Below are positions 17,774 to 24,952 of a DNA stretch of 64,000 nt, piece by piece; the first letter of the stretch is position 1, and every line of letters starts with the position of its first letter. Source of the DNA: Natribacillus halophilus. GTDB lineage: Bacteria > Bacillota > Bacilli > Bacillales > Marinococcaceae. Position numbers and translations under genes: made by a program. The DNA lies in contig NZ_FNEN01000013.1 in NCBI RefSeq assembly GCF_900100185.1, forward strand, positions 1-64,000, given 5' to 3'. Under the pieces are notes generated by a model, which saw only the letters and a list, made by a program, of their open reading frames with translations, searched no databases and was not told the origin of the DNA.

Positions 17774-17812
17774 TAAAGCCATCCATCGGTGAAGATGGGT
17801 GGCTTTAATTTT
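17774..17812 (+). terminator. Terminator after the subtilisin gene
   Basis: TAAAGCCATCCATC and GATGGGTGGCTTTA form a long stem followed by ATTTTAT. Confidence 0.75.
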
Positions 17813-17822
17813 ATCATCCAAC

Positions 17823-18734
17823 TTAATTCATTTGCCTTCGTTTCCTTCTCCAAATGATCGTCAGTGTTACCGCTATAGCTAATAAAGGCACTAACACAGG
17901 AGATAAGCCGGTGGCGAATATGACTAAACCGGAGAAAAACGACATCAGAACATTGATCGTATCCGTGAATAGGCTGGTGGCTTGCCCCCACGTATTCAGA
18001 GAGTCTTGATCCTGCAGCGTTGAGGCAGCCACTTCCTGGACTTGAATGTCCACGGTAGCGTACGCGACGTGATCCTCCAAATAATTCATACGTCCTTCAA
18101 TCTGCTCGATTTCTTCCTGGGTGGAGGCTAAGTCATCAGAAATATCGAGGAGATCTTCCGTGGTTTCGGCTTCTTCCATAAAAGTAAGCAAACGTTCCTC
18201 TACAGCTTCCTGCGTTCGGAGGCGTGATTCCAAATCCACATATTCCTCGGTCACATCATCGCCGTAAGTGCTACGTTCCAGCACGTCGGTCCCGATGGAG
18301 GCCACTTCATCTAAAAATACGGTAAAGTTCTCTTGCGGAATCCGTACGGAAAAAGCTCCGCTCCGATCATCAGAATTGCGGTCATGGACGGTCGATTCCA
18401 CGACATAACCATCCATATCATCAACGTGATCCTCAATTTGACGCTGGGCTTCCTCAAATTGCTCAACTTCAATCGAGATATCGCCATTGTAAATGATCAT
18501 TTGTTCCGACACATCTACTTCTGTCACATCATCCGTTGCGGCATCGGTCTCTTCTTCACTCGCGGCCTCATCATCCGCGACATCCTCCGCCACATCGTCA
18601 GCATCATATGTCTCTACCCCGACCTCTTCGTCTCTTTCCTCCGTCTGCCCTCTGTCAGCTGATTCATCGTCATTGCAGCCCGCGACTATAACAATGACGA
18701 CAAAAACAAGTAGGTAAAAATTCCGCCAAGCCAC
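17823..18734 (-). CDS. DUF4349 lipoprotein
   Basis: This 303-residue lipoprotein has lipobox VIVAGC near residue 20 and an Asp/Glu-rich linker (about 22-75). The DUF4349 region (about 80-250) holds the characteristic coiled segment EEYVDLESRLRTQEAVEERL, followed by STQEEIEQIEGRMNYLED. A C-terminal membrane helix and basic tail IIWRRKRRQMN close the protein. The GTG start follows AAGGGGGAATTC. The domain is widespread in Gram-positive bacteria and its function is not established. It is convergent with the subtilisin gene. Confidence 0.8.
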   Translation of the reverse strand: MAWRNFYLLVFVVIVIVAGCNDDESADRGQTEERDEEVGVETYDADDVAEDVADDEAASEEETDAATDDVTEVDVSEQMIIYNGDISIEVEQFEEAQRQIEDHVDDMDGYVVESTVHDRNSDDRSGAFSVRIPQENFTVFLDEVASIGTDVLERSTYGDDVTEEYVDLESRLRTQEAVEERLLTFMEEAETTEDLLDISDDLASTQEEIEQIEGRMNYLEDHVAYATVDIQVQEVAASTLQDQDSLNTWGQATSLFTDTINVLMSFFSGLVIFATGLSPVLVPLLAIAVTLTIIWRRKRRQMN

Positions 18735-18890
18735 ACGAATTCCCCCTTATTTTCTAAATGAGTCGTTAGAAGGGAGATGAAGTTACATACTTTTTGAGGT
18801 ATGTTTATGCAGTCAGTGTTTTCGATGAATGGTATAACCCATCGATATCTAAGCAAAACTAGGGGGGATGAATGGTTATGGGAGGAAATT

Positions 18891-19469
18891 ATGGAAACGG
18901 CATGGCAATCGATCGTAATGGTCATTTCAGGGGTATTGCTGCTTCGAATCGCGGGACGCAAATCAATTTCACAAATGACAATGGCACAAACGGTTGTAAT
19001 GATCTCCATCGGTTCAATCATTATCGAGCCCATTGTGGAAACGAGTGTCTGGGAAGCGATCATAGGAGCCGGCATTTTCATCATAGCGCTAATTACTATG
19101 GAATATGTGCAGATCAAATTTAATTTTCTTGAAAAATTAATCACTGGAAAATCAAAGGTAGTGATTGAAAATGGGGTTCCACATACCGAAAACTTAAAGA
19201 AACTACGTTACACCGTTGACCAACTTGAGATTCAGTTGCGACAACAAGGCATCACATCTTTTTCGGATGTCCAAAAGGCCACCTTGGAACCGAATGGGCA
19301 GTTGGGCTATGAACTTGTGCCGGATGCAAGACCTTTGACAGTGAAAGATTTCAAGCAGCTCTTGCAAATTGAGCAGAATCAGGATGCAAATCAGCAGGAG
19401 GCACACAATATTTTTGATGAGTTATCGGAAAAAGACAAGAAAGATCCGGATTCGGTAACATTTAAATAA
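18891..19469 (+). CDS. YetF family (DUF421) membrane protein
   Basis: This 192-residue protein has three N-terminal membrane helices with the typical blocks RIAGRKSISQMTMAQTVV and ISIGSIIIEPIV. A cytoplasmic DUF421 domain follows (about 85-165, with VIENGVPHTENLKKLRYTVDQ). B. subtilis YetF and its spore-germination relatives belong to this family; no biochemical role is fixed. The ATG at 18891 follows TTATGGGAGGAAATT; an upstream in-frame ATG at 18801 would add an unlikely N-terminus. A long-loop hairpin GGCAAGC...GCTTGCC follows the gene. Confidence 0.75.
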   Translation: METAWQSIVMVISGVLLLRIAGRKSISQMTMAQTVVMISIGSIIIEPIVETSVWEAIIGAGIFIIALITMEYVQIKFNFLEKLITGKSKVVIENGVPHTENLKKLRYTVDQLEIQLRQQGITSFSDVQKATLEPNGQLGYELVPDARPLTVKDFKQLLQIEQNQDANQQEAHNIFDELSEKDKKDPDSVTFK

Positions 19470-19581
19470 GAATGGCAAGCCTTTCCCCTGGATTGAACAT
19501 AATTGATTAAGCTTGCCACATCTTCTTCTTTTGGATATGGTTATTTAAAAGGCTGGTTTTGCAGGCAGGGGGAAGGGTATT

Positions 19582-20190
19582 ATGAACAGATCAAAACTTA
19601 TCCGCAAGTTTGATCGGCAGGCGCGGGTTTATGAAAAACAGCGGAATATGAATATGCTTGGAGACTGGCGGCATAAGTTATTACAGCGCGCCGACGGTGA
19701 TGTTTTGGAACTGGCGGTTGGCGCCGGGGCGAATTTTTCGTACTATCCTCCGGATGTGAACGTGCTTGCTGTAGATTTCAGTCCCGGCATGCTTGACAAG
19801 GCTAAAGAGGCGACCGAGCAAAGCCGCCTTCGTCAAGTTACGTTCAAACAAGCCGACATTGAAACGCTTGATTTTCCTGATGATTCAATTGATACCATTG
19901 TTTCAACATTGTCCTTTTGCGGGTATGAGCAGCCTATGCAGATGTTGAATAAAGTCAATCGCTGGTGCAAGCCGTCAGGGCAGGTCTTGCTGCTGGAGCA
20001 TGGCGCGAGTTTAAATCCGGCTCTTTCGTTTATACAAAAGTCTGTGGATCCACTGTCACACCGAATCGTCGGCTGTCATATGGATCGGGACATCCTCGGC
20101 CTTGTGGAAGCTTCAGATTTATATATGGATATGGCGGAGAGCCATTGGCGCGGTATTTTTCATTTAATTTGGGCAAGGCCAGGGGATTAA
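19582..20190 (+). CDS. Class I SAM-dependent methyltransferase (UbiE-like)
   Basis: This 202-residue enzyme has the SAM-binding motif I VLELAVGAGANF (about 39-50), motif II acidic residue in VLAVDFSPGML, and ADIETLDFPDDSIDTIVST as the post-motif region. The start follows GGGGGAAGGG. The substrate is not evident; the nearest named relatives are UbiE/phosphatidylethanolamine N-methyltransferase-type enzymes. It stands alone, followed by a repeat cluster and terminator. Confidence 0.78.
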   Translation: MNRSKLIRKFDRQARVYEKQRNMNMLGDWRHKLLQRADGDVLELAVGAGANFSYYPPDVNVLAVDFSPGMLDKAKEATEQSRLRQVTFKQADIETLDFPDDSIDTIVSTLSFCGYEQPMQMLNKVNRWCKPSGQVLLLEHGASLNPALSFIQKSVDPLSHRIVGCHMDRDILGLVEASDLYMDMAESHWRGIFHLIWARPGD

Positions 20191-20202
20191 AACTAAGACG
20201 GA

Positions 20203-20370
20203 TATTCCAGCGCCCCCCAAAACAGAAGGATGCCTAATTTGAGGTGCGCTGGCGAAGCCAGCGACCCCCAAAATGTGAAATTGGCTAAAATGGGGTGCGC
20301 TGGAGGTTCACCGCGCACCTTAAAATAGAAGGATGACGAAAATGGGGTGTGCTGGATGGTTCACACACCC
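20203..20370. repeat. Degenerate hairpin repeats after the methyltransferase gene
   Basis: CCCCAAAA, AGAAGGATG and GGGGTGCGCTGG elements alternate. Units end with GTGCGCTGG at about 20240-20248, 20294-20305 and (as GTGTGCTGG) 20345-20355, about 53 bp apart. Each unit can fold on itself. The last unit doubles as the terminator hairpin. Confidence 0.6.
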
Positions 20371-20380
20371 GGTTTTTTTT
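20344..20380 (+). terminator. Terminator between methyltransferase and MFS genes
   Basis: GGGGTGTG pairs with CACACACCC around a ten-base loop, followed by GGTTTTTTTT. Confidence 0.75.
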
Positions 20381-21614
20381 ATAGCTCCTCCCCATGAATC
20401 TCATTCAAACGCTGATCAGACGGGAGGAAAACCGTAAGAATCCCGAGTATTGGGAGCGCACCTATGAATAGCATCGTATAAGTTATGCCCATCCAATCGA
20501 TCAATGCCCCAAGTCCAATCGAGCCGACGGCCCCCATTCCAAAGGCGAGACCGACAATAAGCCCTGAGGCCATGCCAATACTCCCCGGGAATAAATCCTG
20601 CGCATAAACGACCGTAACCGCAAAACTGGAAATGATAATAAAGCCGATCAATGCCAGTAGCGGATAAAGCAAAAACGACGGCGCATGCGGAAGTACCATC
20701 GTTAATGGTGCGGCACCGAGAAAAGACATGATGATTAAGTTTCGTTTCCCGAAGCGATCGGCAAGGGGACCTCCACAGAACGTACCTACAGCACCGGCAG
20801 CTAGAAAAACGAACAAATAAATTTGCGCTTCCTGAATGGTCATTCCATAATTTTCGATTAAATGAAAAGCGTAAAAGCTCGTGATCCCGGCTTGAAACCA
20901 GGAGCGGGCAAAGACGATAAAGACGAGCAAGACAATAGAAAAGAGCAGCAGCTTCTTGTACGCGGCCGGCGCTTTATTTTGCCTCTGACCCTGTTTTCTT
21001 TTTGCAGTCACGGGTTCTTGGTGGGCATACCAACGGGCAATATAGACCAATAAGCCAATGGCAACGGCAGCGACTAATGTGAACCAGAGGGCACCGCTTT
21101 GGCCGAGGGGAACGAGTACTAGTGCTGTGATAAGCGGTGCTAACGCTTGCCCGCCATTGCCACCAACCTGATAAATGGACTGAGCCAGGCCGCGACGGCC
21201 ACCGGCAGCCATATTGGCCACCCTTGACCCTTCGGGATGAAACGTTGCCGAACCGATCCCGATAAAAATCACCGAGATCACCACGAAGCCGAAGGATGGG
21301 GCGAGCGCCAGGCCGAGCACGCCGAAAAAAGTAAAGCAGAGCCCGATCGGCAGCGCATAAGGGGACGGTCTTTGGTCGGTGTATCTCCCCACAATGGGCT
21401 GTATAAGGGAGGCGGTCAAATTCAGGGCAAAAGTAATGACCCCCAACTGTGTGAAGGTTAAGCCCATGGATGCCTCCAAAATCGGGAACATGGCCGGAAC
21501 AATGGCCTGGATGGAATCATTCAGTAAGTGGACAAAACCAATGACGACGAGAATGCGATACATCGTTGGTTCCGGAAGCGTCGCAGGTTTTTGGGCCGCT
21601 GTATCTATGGCCAT
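20379..21614 (-). CDS. MFS transporter of the fosmidomycin-resistance (Fsr) family
   Basis: This 411-residue protein has about twelve membrane helices. Family-typical blocks are GFVHLLNDSIQAIVPAMFP in helix 1, ATFHPEGSRVAN near residue 120 (HPEG is a hallmark of Fsr) and GGPLADRFGKRN between helices 6 and 7. Relatives export fosmidomycin and other small antibiotics in exchange for protons. No regulator is adjacent, so the natural substrate is open. Confidence 0.82.
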   Translation of the reverse strand: MAIDTAAQKPATLPEPTMYRILVVIGFVHLLNDSIQAIVPAMFPILEASMGLTFTQLGVITFALNLTASLIQPIVGRYTDQRPSPYALPIGLCFTFFGVLGLALAPSFGFVVISVIFIGIGSATFHPEGSRVANMAAGGRRGLAQSIYQVGGNGGQALAPLITALVLVPLGQSGALWFTLVAAVAIGLLVYIARWYAHQEPVTAKRKQGQRQNKAPAAYKKLLLFSIVLLVFIVFARSWFQAGITSFYAFHLIENYGMTIQEAQIYLFVFLAAGAVGTFCGGPLADRFGKRNLIIMSFLGAAPLTMVLPHAPSFLLYPLLALIGFIIISSFAVTVVYAQDLFPGSIGMASGLIVGLAFGMGAVGSIGLGALIDWMGITYTMLFIGALPILGILTVFLPSDQRLNEIHGEEL

Positions 21615-21710
21615 GAGTGCTCACCAACAAATTATGTAGTCATTCGATGATGGCACAATCACGGAAAAAGTACAATTATTTTGAATCGAAAGCAAATCCG
21701 AGAATGATTA

Positions 21711-21743
21711 AAAGGCTCCCCACTAAGCTTTTGAGGAGCCTTT
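21711..21743 (-). terminator. Terminator of the siderophore-binding protein gene
   Basis: AAAGGCTCC and GGAGCCTTT pair around a 15-base loop. A-runs and T-runs on both sides would allow use in either direction. Confidence 0.75.
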
Positions 21744-21752
21744 AAGGCTGTT

Positions 21753-22715
21753 TTATGATTCTTCAAATCCCTCATCGATCTGGGCGATCATCTCTTTAAC
21801 GGACTCTAAACCGCCATCGCTTAAATACCAGTAATCCCCATCCAGCTGAATGACATTATCGTTTTGAAGAGCGGAGGTGCGTTCAACGAGTTCGTTTCCG
21901 GTAACGAAGTCTAAGGAAGCTTCCTCTCCGATAGTGGCGCCGCGGTCCATGACAAACAAGTAATCCGGATCGGTTTCAGAAATGTATTCGAAGGAAACGT
22001 TTTGTCCGTGGTTAGCCGCATCGATGTCAGCATCGGCAGGTGTGACACCAAGTTCATCGTGGATGATACCAAAGCGTGAACCGGGGCCGTAAGCACTTGC
22101 GTCCCCTTCATCAGCTTGCAAAATCAGCCCCGTTTCCTCCGATTCGCTCGCGCGCTCATGGACATCATCGATCAACGCCTGAATATCATTTAAATGCGAA
22201 TTCACTTCATCTTCCGCATCGAAAATCTCTCCAAGGGTTTGCATATTTTCCTCGAAAGTTTCCATGTAGTTTTCTTCATCTCTGCCTAGAAACACCGTTG
22301 GCGCAATTTCACTGAGTTCTTCGTAATGTTCGGAAGTGCGATCAGATATGAAAATGATCTCCGGCTGCATTTCATTAATGAGTTCAAAGTTCGGTTCAAA
22401 TAGGCTGCCGATATCTTCATACTCATCACTTTCAAATTCGGAAAGGTAATCGGGAACATTATCCGCTTTTGGAATGCCGCTGATGTTCCCATCAAGTGCC
22501 CGAACGGAATCGGTCACGCCAAAATCAAAAGATACGACTGAATCCGGATCGACGGGCACGGTCGTTTCTCCCAATTCGTGTTCAACGGTGATTTCTTCGT
22601 TGCTTTCTGATGAATTGTTTTCATCCCCTGAAGCTTCATCCGTATCGCCTCCGCCGCAGGCGGCAAGTGCAGTCATCGATAAGCCGGTAAGTATTCCGAG
22701 AAAATGTTTTTGCAT
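21753..22715 (-). CDS. Iron-siderophore ABC transporter substrate-binding lipoprotein (YclQ/CeuE-like)
   Basis: This 320-residue lipoprotein has lipobox LAAC, acidic linker, then a periplasmic-binding fold of the FhuD/CeuE class. Markers are EHELGETTVPVDPDSVVSFD, IGSLFEPNFELINEMQPEII and DYLFVMDRGATIGEEAS. Similarity in these blocks is greatest to the petrobactin-binding YclQ type. No permease or ATPase gene is next to it, so it must rely on components encoded elsewhere. A Fur box lies just upstream. Confidence 0.82.
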   Translation of the reverse strand: MQKHFLGILTGLSMTALAACGGGDTDEASGDENNSSESNEEITVEHELGETTVPVDPDSVVSFDFGVTDSVRALDGNISGIPKADNVPDYLSEFESDEYEDIGSLFEPNFELINEMQPEIIFISDRTSEHYEELSEIAPTVFLGRDEENYMETFEENMQTLGEIFDAEDEVNSHLNDIQALIDDVHERASESEETGLILQADEGDASAYGPGSRFGIIHDELGVTPADADIDAANHGQNVSFEYISETDPDYLFVMDRGATIGEEASLDFVTGNELVERTSALQNDNVIQLDGDYWYLSDGGLESVKEMIAQIDEGFEES

Positions 22716-22743
22716 TATTGGATACGCCTCCCATAATTAATAA

Positions 22744-22758
22744 TGATAATCTTTATCA
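22744..22758. promoter_or_regulatory. Fur box
   Basis: TGATAAT-C-TTTATCA matches the 7-1-7 Bacillus Fur consensus with one change and lies 29 bp upstream of the siderophore lipoprotein start. A weaker copy (TGAGAAC-T-TTTTTCA) is at 22811-22825. Confidence 0.75.
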
Positions 22759-22908
22759 ATTAACTTCAAAGCTTATTATAAGCCTTGCTGGGCCCGTCGT
22801 CAATCATTAATGAGAACTTTTTTCAATTAGGTAATAACCGTATATTTGACAGTAAGAAGTAAATAATAAGCAATACTGATGATGAAAGGGAGAATCAATA
22901 AAGAAAAT

Positions 22909-23001
22909 GATGAAAAAGGTAAAAGTATTTTTGATTGATGCCCTGTACTCCTGCTTTCTCCTGGAATACGAGCAACTTTTTGAAGATGAAAAACGTTGAT
23001 C
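22909..23001 (+). CDS. Small ORF of unknown function
   Basis: A 30-codon frame (MMKKVKVFLIDALY...) lies 18 bases after GAAAGGGAG and ends just before the next small ORF. Its basic start and hydrophobic middle would fit a small membrane-associated peptide. No family recognised. Coordinates are good to within one start codon. Confidence 0.3.
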
Positions 23002-23002
23002 T

Positions 23003-23209
23003 GTGGCTATGACTACCGTTGGCGCCCTATTTTTGATGGTTCAGGAAGGGGCTCTTGGACTTTTCATTATACTCAGGTACATATTAGGCGTTGTTTTATA
23101 CGGCGGTCTTTATTTTGGGCTCGTTGCCCTGATGACGCTTATCTATAATTTATTCGCAGGAAAATTCGGCGGCGTGGTCATGACTATTCGTGAAACTGAT
23201 GAAATCTAG
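23003..23209 (+). CDS. Small membrane protein of unknown function
   Basis: This 68-residue product has two hydrophobic helices (about 6-24 and 28-52) and the ending MTIRETDEI. It starts at GTG, with an ATG two codons on, immediately after the preceding small ORF, suggesting coupling. A terminator follows. It is not a family I recognise. Confidence 0.45.
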   Translation: MAMTTVGALFLMVQEGALGLFIILRYILGVVLYGGLYFGLVALMTLIYNLFAGKFGGVVMTIRETDEI

Positions 23210-23220
23210 AAACTGGGCGA

Positions 23221-23256
23221 AGCACTCTTATCATTGAGGAGAGTGCTTTTCTTTTG
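23221..23256 (+). terminator. Terminator after the small membrane protein
   Basis: AAGCACTCT and AGAGTGCTT pair around eleven bases, followed by TTCTTTT. Confidence 0.85.
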
Positions 23257-23320
23257 CTTCCTATGATACAATGCAACTATGAAAGCACTTACAAATCATC
23301 TTTTGAAGGAGTGTATGTTG

Positions 23321-24913
23321 ATGTTAGCGACGCTTACCCCTTTGGACTGGAAACGCAGAGCGGTTAAATATTATCCGGAAAAAACGGCTGTCATTGATGG
23401 AGAAAAGCAGTTCACTTATCGCGAATTCGGAGAACGGGCCGATCGACTTTCCGTAGCCCTGGATGAAGCGGGCATCGAAAAAGGGGATCATGTCGCTGTC
23501 ATGATTCCGAATACACATTACATGCTGGAGAGTTTTTATGGCATTTGCCAGCTGGGAGCGGCCATGGTGCCCTTGAATTACCGGTTATCCGCGGAAGATC
23601 TGGAATATATCATTAATCATAGTGACGCGAAAATGCTGATCGTCGATGAAGAATTCACCCAGCCGATTGAAGAAATCAGGGAGAGGCTTTCTTTAGAGCA
23701 AGTGATTATCGTCTCTGTTGCTGGACAGGAAACGTCATTACAGGGCACTGACTATGAGACATTTATACAGAGCGTTCCGGCAGATGCCGCACCTCCTGAA
23801 GTTGAGTTCGATGAAAACCAGTTATTAACCCTCAATTATACAAGCGGCACGACGTCCAACCCGAAAGGTGTTATGCTCACCCATCGCAGCAATTACATGA
23901 ATGCCGCCAACTTTATGTATCATCTAAACGTTCGACACGATGATATCTACCTGCACACGTTGCCGATGTTCCACGCCAACGGCTGGGGCGGTGTATGGGC
24001 GATTACTGCAGCGGGCGCTACCCATGTCTGCCTGCGAAAAGTCGACCCTGCCTACATTCTCGATTTATTCGAAAATAAAAATATATCCTTGCTTTGCGGC
24101 GCGCCGACCGTCATCAATATGCTCATTAATGAACCGAAGGCCAAAGAAACCAAAATCACCACACAACCGCGCATGGCCACGGCCGGTGCACCTCCGGCAG
24201 CAGCGCTCATTCAAAAAGCCCAGGACATTTTAGGTTTGAACATGATCCATGTCTACGGTCTAACGGAAACGTCTCCATTTATCCTTTATTGCGAATGGAA
24301 AAAAGAATTTGAGGAAAAATCGGCCGATGAGCAAGCAGCTATTAAGGCTCGACAGGGGATTGAACTGGCTTTTAATGGTGAAACGAAAGTTGTACGCTCG
24401 GATGGAGAAGAAGTACGCTGGGACGGGGAAGAATTGGGCGAGATCATCACCCGCGGCAATGTGGTTATGAAGGGATACTATAAAGATCCGGTAAAAACAG
24501 AGGAAGCGATACACGATGGTTGGTATTATACCGGTGACTTGGCTGTTACTTACGAAGACGGATTTATTGAGATCCGGGACCGAGCCAAGGATTTAATCAT
24601 TTCCGGTGGCGAAAATATTTCTTCAACCGAAGTGGAAGGCTTGCTGTTTAAGCATCCGGATGTGATGGATGTGGCTGTGATCGCGATTCCCGATGAAAAA
24701 TGGGGAGAAATTCCGAAAGCGGTCGTTGTGCTACAGGAAGATGCCCAAACGACTGAAGACGACATTATCCAGTATTGTCGCGCCCACCTCGCTCATTTTA
24801 AAGCTCCGAAAGTTGTGGAATTTGTAGAAACACTGCCGAAAACGGCAACGGGCAAGCTGCAGAAATTCCGCCTGCGGGAAGAACATTGGCACGGGGCGAA
24901 AAAAGTGAATTAA
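23321..24913 (+). CDS. AMP-forming acyl-CoA synthetase
   Basis: This 530-residue adenylate-forming enzyme activates a carboxylic acid to its CoA thioester through an acyl-AMP. Core motifs are the phosphate loop YTSGTTSNPKGVML (about 172-185), HVYGLTETSPF (about 310), GWYYTGDLAV (about 404) and the C-terminal catalytic Lys in KTATGKLQKFRLRE. The opening LTPLDWKRRAVKYYPEKTAV is typical of medium-chain or methylthiopropionate-type (DmdB-like) ligases, so a medium-chain or branched acid is more likely than a long-chain one. The ATG at 23321 lies nine bases after AAGGAG. The gene stands alone. Confidence 0.82.
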   Translation: MLATLTPLDWKRRAVKYYPEKTAVIDGEKQFTYREFGERADRLSVALDEAGIEKGDHVAVMIPNTHYMLESFYGICQLGAAMVPLNYRLSAEDLEYIINHSDAKMLIVDEEFTQPIEEIRERLSLEQVIIVSVAGQETSLQGTDYETFIQSVPADAAPPEVEFDENQLLTLNYTSGTTSNPKGVMLTHRSNYMNAANFMYHLNVRHDDIYLHTLPMFHANGWGGVWAITAAGATHVCLRKVDPAYILDLFENKNISLLCGAPTVINMLINEPKAKETKITTQPRMATAGAPPAAALIQKAQDILGLNMIHVYGLTETSPFILYCEWKKEFEEKSADEQAAIKARQGIELAFNGETKVVRSDGEEVRWDGEELGEIITRGNVVMKGYYKDPVKTEEAIHDGWYYTGDLAVTYEDGFIEIRDRAKDLIISGGENISSTEVEGLLFKHPDVMDVAVIAIPDEKWGEIPKAVVVLQEDAQTTEDDIIQYCRAHLAHFKAPKVVEFVETLPKTATGKLQKFRLREEHWHGAKKVN

Positions 24914-24952
24914 CGATATGTATAGCGGCGAAGCTTGCGCCAAGTTTCGCCG

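Noticed and set aside
19472-19530. Terminator after the YetF-family gene (GGCAAGC...GCTTGCC)
   Set aside because: The loop is about 30 bases long and there is no T run directly after the stem, so it was mentioned but not called.
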